Position numbers and translations under genes: made by a program | Part shown: positions 58,897-64,000 of the stretch, in pieces | Position numbering within the stretch: position 1 is the stretch's first letter | Layout of the letters: each line of letters begins with the position of its first letter | The notes under the pieces: model-generated | What the model was told of the DNA's origin: nothing | The model's database searches: none | The model's input: the letters and a program-made list of their open reading frames with translations, nothing else | Assembly: GCF_963678635.1 (NCBI RefSeq) | Contig: NW_026970882.1 | Location: 1 to 64,000 of the forward strand | Length of the DNA: 64,000 nucleotides | DNA from: Symsagittifera roscoffensis | Taxonomy: Eukaryota; Xenacoelomorpha; Acoela; Convolutidae | Direction of reading: 5' to 3'

Positions 58897-59496
58897 TTTT
58901 AAGATTTTATACTTCACAATCTTGAAACCTCCGTAACATTTTTCATTTCAATTTTCCAAAATAACATGCTCACAAGTACGCAATAATTCTAGTTCAAAAT
59001 AGACCAATAGGATTCATCCAATCCGCCACTTTCTCTAACTCAAACTAAGATCAATTAGACGAATAATCTAGAACTCCAGGCACATCTCTAACTATAACTT
59101 TACAACCTCCAGGTCAAAAATAAGCAAACCACTCCAACTTGACAGCTAAAATAAATATCACCATAATACCGTACCCCTCCCTTATCTAATAACCCAAAGA
59201 TTAACAATATTTCCCCAACTCAGACCACGAATACCCCCAAAACAAATTTGATAACTTAGCCTAAAGTAACAAAATGAAGATTTTAATTAGCCTAAAGTAT
59301 AAAAATCTCACCATACCCCGGATCATTTGACAAACAAAAATAAAGAAAAAGACGACCTCCCAGTCACCATGAAAATTGCCCCCAACAATTTTTTACAAAA
59401 CTCAACCCACTTGTCAAAAAACTAATAAATAATCCGACCACACTTGAAAATCGCCTCAAACAGCAAAAAATGTTCGACCAAGAGATCATTTCTTAA
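58897..59496 (+). other. non-coding stretch between pol and the 3' gene cluster
   Basis: About 600 bp without a convincing ORF. A TTAGCCTAAAGTA motif occurs twice (near 59257 and 59290). The position suits a splice acceptor for a subgenomic RNA, but none can be fixed by eye. Confidence 0.5.
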
Positions 59497-59727
59497 ATGC
59501 TCTTCTCTCAAACAGTTGCTCAAATACTTATAAATTTTAAACATTTTTTTTCAATACTTGAAGCCTTTATAATATTTCTTTTTGATATACTTGAATATTT
59601 TCTAATAATCCTAATCATTTTTTGTAACATTTTTTTAATTTTCTACACTATACTCGAACTATTCCTCCAACTTTCCAAAACCCTTGAATATATCCACAGG
59701 TACGATTTTAACAACTTGTCTAAATGA
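59497..59727 (+). CDS. ORF-a, small membrane protein
   Basis: 76 aa from ATG 59497. Very hydrophobic, with AFIIFLFDILEYFLIILIIF and CNIFLIFYTILELFLQL, so one or two membrane spans, and a polar end (SKTLEYIHRYDFNNLSK). The stop overlaps the ORF-b start as ATGA (59724-59727). Copy A keeps the membrane segment and the HIHR-like end. No known family. Confidence 0.5.
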   Translation: MLFSQTVAQILINFKHFFSILEAFIIFLFDILEYFLIILIIFCNIFLIFYTILELFLQLSKTLEYIHRYDFNNLSK

Positions 59728-59912
59728 TACGAACAATTTTCAGTAGAACTGATATTTTTTTATTGTTTGTAATTTTCATAACATTTTTATCATCCCTCAT
59801 TTTGACAATATGTAAATGTATAAAGAAAGCAATCATCACATTTGCCCTAGCAACAATTTTTCTAATTATTTTTTTGGAAGAATATTATAATAAACATAAA
59901 CCTTCCCACTAA
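59724..59912 (+). CDS. ORF-b, small membrane protein
   Basis: 62 aa from ATG 59724, overlapping the ORF-a stop. Two hydrophobic segments (FLLFVIFITFLSSLILTI and IITFALATIFLIIFL) flank a short Cys/Lys loop (CKCIKKA). The tail is charged (EEYYNKHKPSH). The layout resembles viroporin-like small proteins, but this is only a size and topology argument. A frameshifted homologue exists in copy A. Confidence 0.5.
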   Translation: MIRTIFSRTDIFLLFVIFITFLSSLILTICKCIKKAIITFALATIFLIIFLEEYYNKHKPSH

Positions 59913-59917
59913 AGTAA

Positions 59918-61051
59918 CAATTCAAAAATCCATCAAAAATTGCTACCCAACAGTCACAGAATCAGTCTTCACCGACATCATCCCAAGATAACCAAACACC
60001 ACCTTCAATTACTCAAAATCCTCAAACATCTACACGAATTTCTTTTCAAGATAATCCATACACTTTTGAAGAACGGCACGCTCGTTTATCTGAACCACTA
60101 GAACCAGTTCAACGACAAGCATCTCTAAGTGAACCAACATATAATCTTTACCCAACACTACCACAAGAACTAAGTAGAATACGAAACCTTAGTCAAAACC
60201 AAAACACAACAGAAATAAATAGACAAATTATACATCCTCGACGAAACAGAAATTTTCAAACTCCCCGAGTTCATTTTGATATACCTCAATCCCCATCACA
60301 AACTACTCCAGAAAACACCACTGGTATCACACCAGAAACTCCTACACTTTTTTCACAACGAAGCACTTCAAGTCTACCCTCAGACTACTTAGGTTCAACA
60401 CCAACATCTGAACAAGCACGAGAAAATCCTTTTAACCCCCCAAACCTAACATCACGACTGCCATATTGGACTACACATTCATTCACACAAGGTGAACCAA
60501 ATTTAGTCAATGACCCCATAGACATTTCTACAGATACAACATCTTCATCACTACCCGAAACATTATCACTCCCATCAACACCATCAATTAGTCAAATCTC
60601 ACCGACACCTTTTAACTTGACATTTCCAAACAACCTCGACGCAAGATACCGAGAACAATCATTAACAAATATCCCTTTAAGATTAGATTGGAATACATTT
60701 ACAGCACCTCCACCATTATTTGGACAACATCAAGAAAGTAACCGCCTTCATAACTGGGCACTTAATAGATTACAATATCGCCAAGATATTCACAACGATA
60801 TCCGTGATCACAATATTCAAATACTCCAACAAAACAGTTTACAATTAAAGTTTGAAATCACAGTTAAGTTAAATAATATTACCCAACATCCCTACCCATT
60901 AAATCCACCTAACATAACAGCTCAATCACTACCACCACCGTTTATAACTACTGAAGTAATATATAAATACGACAGATATACCAAAAACACAATTGGTTAC
61001 ATTACATTTTATAACCCATACTCAGGATTATCATACACATGTATATTCTAA
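59918..61051 (+). CDS. ORF-c, Ser/Pro/Thr/Gln-rich protein without an ATG
   Basis: The frame is open for about 377 codons up to TAA 61049-61051, but has no ATG in its first part, so a spliced or unusual start is likely. The N-terminal two thirds are disordered-looking (QNQSSPTSSQDNQTPPS, SEPLEPVQRQASLSEP, DYLGSTPTSEQ). The last 145 codons look folded: RLHNWALNRLQYRQDIHNDI, LKFEITVKLNNITQ and YNPYSGLSYTCIF. It overlaps env by 13 nt in another frame. Homologous pieces in copy A (30716-31198) support it as a real gene. Function unknown. Confidence 0.55.
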   Translation, partial: QFKNPSKIATQQSQNQSSPTSSQDNQTPPSITQNPQTSTRISFQDNPYTFEERHARLSEPLEPVQRQASLSEPTYNLYPTLPQELSRIRNLSQNQNTTEINRQIIHPRRNRNFQTPRVHFDIPQSPSQTTPENTTGITPETPTLFSQRSTSSLPSDYLGSTPTSEQARENPFNPPNLTSRLPYWTTHSFTQGEPNLVNDPIDISTDTTSSSLPETLSLPSTPSISQISPTPFNLTFPNNLDARYREQSLTNIPLRLDWNTFTAPPPLFGQHQESNRLHNWALNRLQYRQDIHNDIRDHNIQILQQNSLQLKFEITVKLNNITQHPYPLNPPNITAQSLPPPFITTEVIYKYDRYTKNTIGYITFYNPYSGLSYTCIF

Positions 61052-63657
61052 AATTTTTAATTTTTCTCCAACTCCTTTTTCTAGTAATCTCAAATCAAAA
61101 CATAAACCCTTCCCCTCGTACAGGACCACAAGATTTATTAGTAACACATTACGATTGCGAAGAAAATGAACAAAAAACACTACACAAATATGCAATAAAT
61201 CAAGTATCACAATGGGAAACAGAACCACAAGCTATAGAAACCACAGATATAATAGCAACACTCTATTCAAAAGCCCGAGCAACAACAGTTACAGGTTATA
61301 AATTCACAGCGACATTTTCCGAAAAGAAAGTACATTGTTCACAAGTCTCCAACGGCAACAAAAACCGACTTGACCATGAATCATTCTATCAAAGTAATAT
61401 AGAACGTCTTTTACATCTCAATCCCGACGATTGTAAAAATGAATTACTTAGACTAAACATCACACAAAATAAAAACTCCCAAAGAAAATTAGTTAATTTT
61501 CAAGTTTTTTCAGACTCTGTACATCAATCACAACTTGAAAGACACCAAGGACATATAAAACTAGACGAAAAATACCCGTATAACGGCGCACACGGACGAT
61601 TAACCTATGACCTACATGATAAACATTGGATACCACACATTGGTATAAATAACCCATCAAACTGCAAAGCAGACACGAAAAATAAAGGATACCAAGAAAT
61701 AATGTTTTTCGATTGGAAAATACAACTCGAAAAAATACAACTCACACGAGATTTATCTGATAATACAATGATCTATCAAGGAATCCGACTACCTTGTAAA
61801 AATGATCAAGGATATTGCGACCCTACAACAAGAACACAAGCAACAATTGTTTGGTTCCCCGAAGATACATGTACAACATTTCAAGTAGCAAAAATACACG
61901 CTCGCATGATAAAATTTCACGAAAAATATTTTATACAATCAATTCCATATGAACAAGTCCATCCATCACGAAAACTAAGTTCTAATTTTAGAAACATAGA
62001 CAATATAGAAAATAAATTGACACGTTTTCAAATATATCAAGAAACAGAACTTGCATGTAAATACAGGAATCCACTTCACAGAACACAATACTCTGAAATA
62101 TTAGTTGAATACGAAAAAGGATTCGACATGACCACTGGAAAAGTAAAAATCGACCCATATGCCACAGGTCATCCTCTAAACGAAGGAACATCCTATATAC
62201 CAGTTAATTTTGAAAAAAGCAACGGACAACCTGGTGGACATCTAAAACCCCATGACACCAGAAGCACACGCTTACAAGAATTATCACTAATGAATACTAC
62301 ATATTTCGGTAATATCCACTATGATATTCATTTAGATATGAAACTAGATTATACAATTAGCCGAATTTTTCAAGAAATGTCACTCTCCGAATTAGAAACA
62401 CTACACCAACTATGCGAATTAGAACGAACACAAATATTACAATCACTTGCACTAGCAGTATTAAAAATACCCTACGCAGGATACTTATTATCAGGAAATA
62501 GATCAAATTTTTTAGACTATGAAGGAAACATCTTATGGTTTTATACTTGTACTAAAAAAGTATCACCACTATACGTTTTTGAAGATAAACGATGTTATAA
62601 AAGAATCCCTATCTTTTATAAGAATAAAGTACATTTCGTGGATACACTTTCACGAAGAACCTATTTCTGGGATACCGCAGTCCCATGTGGATCAGAAAAT
62701 AGCCACAATGTAGTACAACTAAACCCTGATGAAAATAAATATTATCTTCTCACTCCATATCCCACATTAATGCAATCACTCAAAAAATTTTCACCAGAAA
62801 GCATTCGCGCTATTGCTCGAAACCCAAATATAGACTTACAATCAATAGGAATCTATTCAAAATCAGATATTCAACATCACATTAGAACACAACAATTCCA
62901 AGAATTATTAACACAAATGGACACTATACAAAGACAATCAATAGACCAAAATTTACGCAAACTTGCAGAAACCGCAGGATTTGCCGATATCTACACGCAA
63001 GACTATAGCGGATATTTTAAAGACATTAAAGATTATATATATCTAAACGGTGAAAAATACCGTCCCCAAGATATATCACCAATCAACATTTTTAGCTTTG
63101 TTACACTCAAGAATGAAATCCTTGATTTTCTAGGATGGCCCTACTACATCTTAGAAAAATTGACTATTTTATACGCAATGTTTAACTTTATTGGATTTCT
63201 TTTCTCACTCTTAAAAGGAATCTACAATACATGTGCTATACACACACAAGTAAACAGACAAGCAAGCGTAGCACGCATACTCTTTGCAGGATTTTTTGGA
63301 ATTTTTTCTACATCTATAAACAAAATTCTTTTAGACGCACAAATAAAAGAATATAACACAAAAATAGCAACACGACAAAATACATACGACGAAGAACACA
63401 ACAATGTCGACACACAGCCAACGGCACCACAATTACCACCCCTACCAAATAACCATCCACTATCCCTAGTCCCACGAAATTTTCGACATTTAGCAATCAC
63501 ACATAATCCAAATTTTCGACTCAATACATCGCAAAGTCCCGTCCAACATATAATAACACATCAATCACAAGATGATAATACTTATGAACAAATTATTGAA
63601 CAGCCCCATACCACCGCTTTTCAATCTCAAAATAATAATTTTTTTAGCCCACGATGA
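61039..63657 (+). CDS. env: retroelement envelope glycoprotein, intact ORF
   Basis: 872 aa from ATG 61039. A signal peptide is evident (ILKFLIFLQLLFLVIS, about residues 3-18). The ectodomain is cysteine-containing, with VWFPEDTCTTFQVA, an ACKYRNPLHRTQYSEILVEY block, AVPCGSENSHNVVQL and YYLLTPYPTLMQ. Near the C-terminus lie a membrane span (ILYAMFNFIGFLFSLL, about 63165-63213) and a second hydrophobic stretch (ARILFAGFFGIFSTSI). The remaining tail is proline-rich and has PTAP at 63418-63429. The layout is that of a class I membrane glycoprotein. The cysteine and tyrosine-proline spacing reminds me of glycoproteins of gB/chuvirus type taken up by some LTR elements; this is unproven. It overlaps ORF-c and ORF-e. 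It is the only unbroken env in the window. Confidence 0.85.
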   Translation: MYILKFLIFLQLLFLVISNQNINPSPRTGPQDLLVTHYDCEENEQKTLHKYAINQVSQWETEPQAIETTDIIATLYSKARATTVTGYKFTATFSEKKVHCSQVSNGNKNRLDHESFYQSNIERLLHLNPDDCKNELLRLNITQNKNSQRKLVNFQVFSDSVHQSQLERHQGHIKLDEKYPYNGAHGRLTYDLHDKHWIPHIGINNPSNCKADTKNKGYQEIMFFDWKIQLEKIQLTRDLSDNTMIYQGIRLPCKNDQGYCDPTTRTQATIVWFPEDTCTTFQVAKIHARMIKFHEKYFIQSIPYEQVHPSRKLSSNFRNIDNIENKLTRFQIYQETELACKYRNPLHRTQYSEILVEYEKGFDMTTGKVKIDPYATGHPLNEGTSYIPVNFEKSNGQPGGHLKPHDTRSTRLQELSLMNTTYFGNIHYDIHLDMKLDYTISRIFQEMSLSELETLHQLCELERTQILQSLALAVLKIPYAGYLLSGNRSNFLDYEGNILWFYTCTKKVSPLYVFEDKRCYKRIPIFYKNKVHFVDTLSRRTYFWDTAVPCGSENSHNVVQLNPDENKYYLLTPYPTLMQSLKKFSPESIRAIARNPNIDLQSIGIYSKSDIQHHIRTQQFQELLTQMDTIQRQSIDQNLRKLAETAGFADIYTQDYSGYFKDIKDYIYLNGEKYRPQDISPINIFSFVTLKNEILDFLGWPYYILEKLTILYAMFNFIGFLFSLLKGIYNTCAIHTQVNRQASVARILFAGFFGIFSTSINKILLDAQIKEYNTKIATRQNTYDEEHNNVDTQPTAPQLPPLPNNHPLSLVPRNFRHLAITHNPNFRLNTSQSPVQHIITHQSQDDNTYEQIIEQPHTTAFQSQNNNFFSPR

Positions 63658-64000
63658 GCCGCCAACTTGGATCACTACACCGATCAAATTCCCATCCAAC
63701 CAATCTTACCTCTCCAATCCCAATCATACCACTTTTTGCTTTTCCGCCACCCGATTTTCCATCTAGCAATGTAACATCAGGCATGAATTCCGACACTAAC
63801 TCACATATTTCAGTTTTATACTCCATCTCACAGCTAAATAACCCGAATATTGAAACCCCCGATGAATTTGCCGACTCAGAACCATCCCCATCCAATAATT
63901 TTCATAACCCTTCTAATTTTTCTCAACCTCCTTTTCAACCCATATTGTCCAATAACCCTGACCCAATAACTCCCACACCCTCTTATGCTTCCCAAGTTAC
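63654..64000 (+). CDS. ORF-e, Ser/Pro-rich protein downstream of env, 5' part
   Basis: ATG at 63654 overlaps the env stop (ATGA). The frame stays open to the window edge, at least 115 codons. The visible part is rich in Ser, Pro and Asn, with PNIETPDEFADSEPSPSNN and no membrane span. The broken homologue in copy A (26007-27591) suggests a total near 500 residues with a more folded C-terminal half. No family recognised. Confidence 0.55.
   Translation, partial: MSRQLGSLHRSNSHPTNLTSPIPIIPLFAFPPPDFPSSNVTSGMNSDTNSHISVLYSISQLNNPNIETPDEFADSEPSPSNNFHNPSNFSQPPFQPILSNNPDPITPTPSYASQV

Larger units (their letters stand above)
48570..64000 (+). mobile_element. env-bearing Ty3/gypsy-like LTR retroelement, copy B (3' end outside window)
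   Basis: Best-preserved copy: 5' LTR, 1.25-kb leader, ORF0, gag-pol in one frame, ORF-a, ORF-b, ORF-c, env and ORF-e running off the window. The Gag zinc knuckle, DSG protease, YLDD reverse transcriptase, RNase H and HHCC/DDE integrase with GPY domain place it in the Ty3/gypsy group. Estimated from copy A, the full element would be about 18 kb. The coding strand is A-rich and G-poor. Confidence 0.92.

Overview
The window is AT-rich eukaryotic (metazoan) nuclear DNA made almost entirely of nested and duplicated mobile elements. Spliceosomal introns, a Polinton (Maverick) and env-bearing Ty3/gypsy-type retroelements show that it is an animal genome. No host gene, tRNA or rRNA was recognised. 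The host cannot be named from sequence alone; a nematode or arthropod would fit, but that is inference.

Region 1 (48-23929) is one complete, decayed Polinton of 23.9 kb. It starts AG, ends CT, has terminal inverted repeats of about 0.2-0.26 kb and a 6-bp target duplication (ctagag). On the plus strand it carries, in order: an exonuclease-like gene, an unknown gene, the packaging ATPase, a small conserved gene, a partly duplicated gene of unknown function, the retrovirus-like integrase, the minor capsid (penton) protein, a small basic core/membrane protein, the major capsid protein and an adenain-like protease. Two minus-strand genes follow, one a PC4-like candidate. Then come a probable divergent promoter with four repeats, a Q/S-rich gene, and two tandem copies of the protein-primed DNA polymerase B gene, each with two introns. 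Most of these genes carry stops or frameshifts; the protease and three small ORFs are open.

Region 2 (1-47 and 23936-46985) is a minus-strand array of a large LTR retroelement. The Polinton sits inside the LTR at its left end. Copy A (to 42057) is long and heavily mutated. It shares the LTR at 42058-42445 with copy C, which keeps only a 5' part plus a short 3' remnant. A and C share identical gag fragments with the same lesion, so they look like products of local duplication.

Region 3 (46986-48569) is a 1.6-kb spacer of unknown, possibly host, sequence. Region 4 (48570-64000) is copy B, head-to-head with copy C and running off the window. B is the best preserved copy: LTR, structured leader, ORF0 overlapping gag, one very long gag-pol frame (broken by one stop in RT and by a changed integrase catalytic residue), two tiny membrane ORFs, a Ser/Pro/Gln-rich ORF, an intact 872-aa envelope glycoprotein and a further Ser/Pro-rich ORF. 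Adjacent 3' ORFs overlap or nearly abut. The same gene order exists in copy A, which argues that the accessory ORFs are real. This retrovirus-like element, with gag-pol, env and five accessory ORFs, is the most unusual item in the window.
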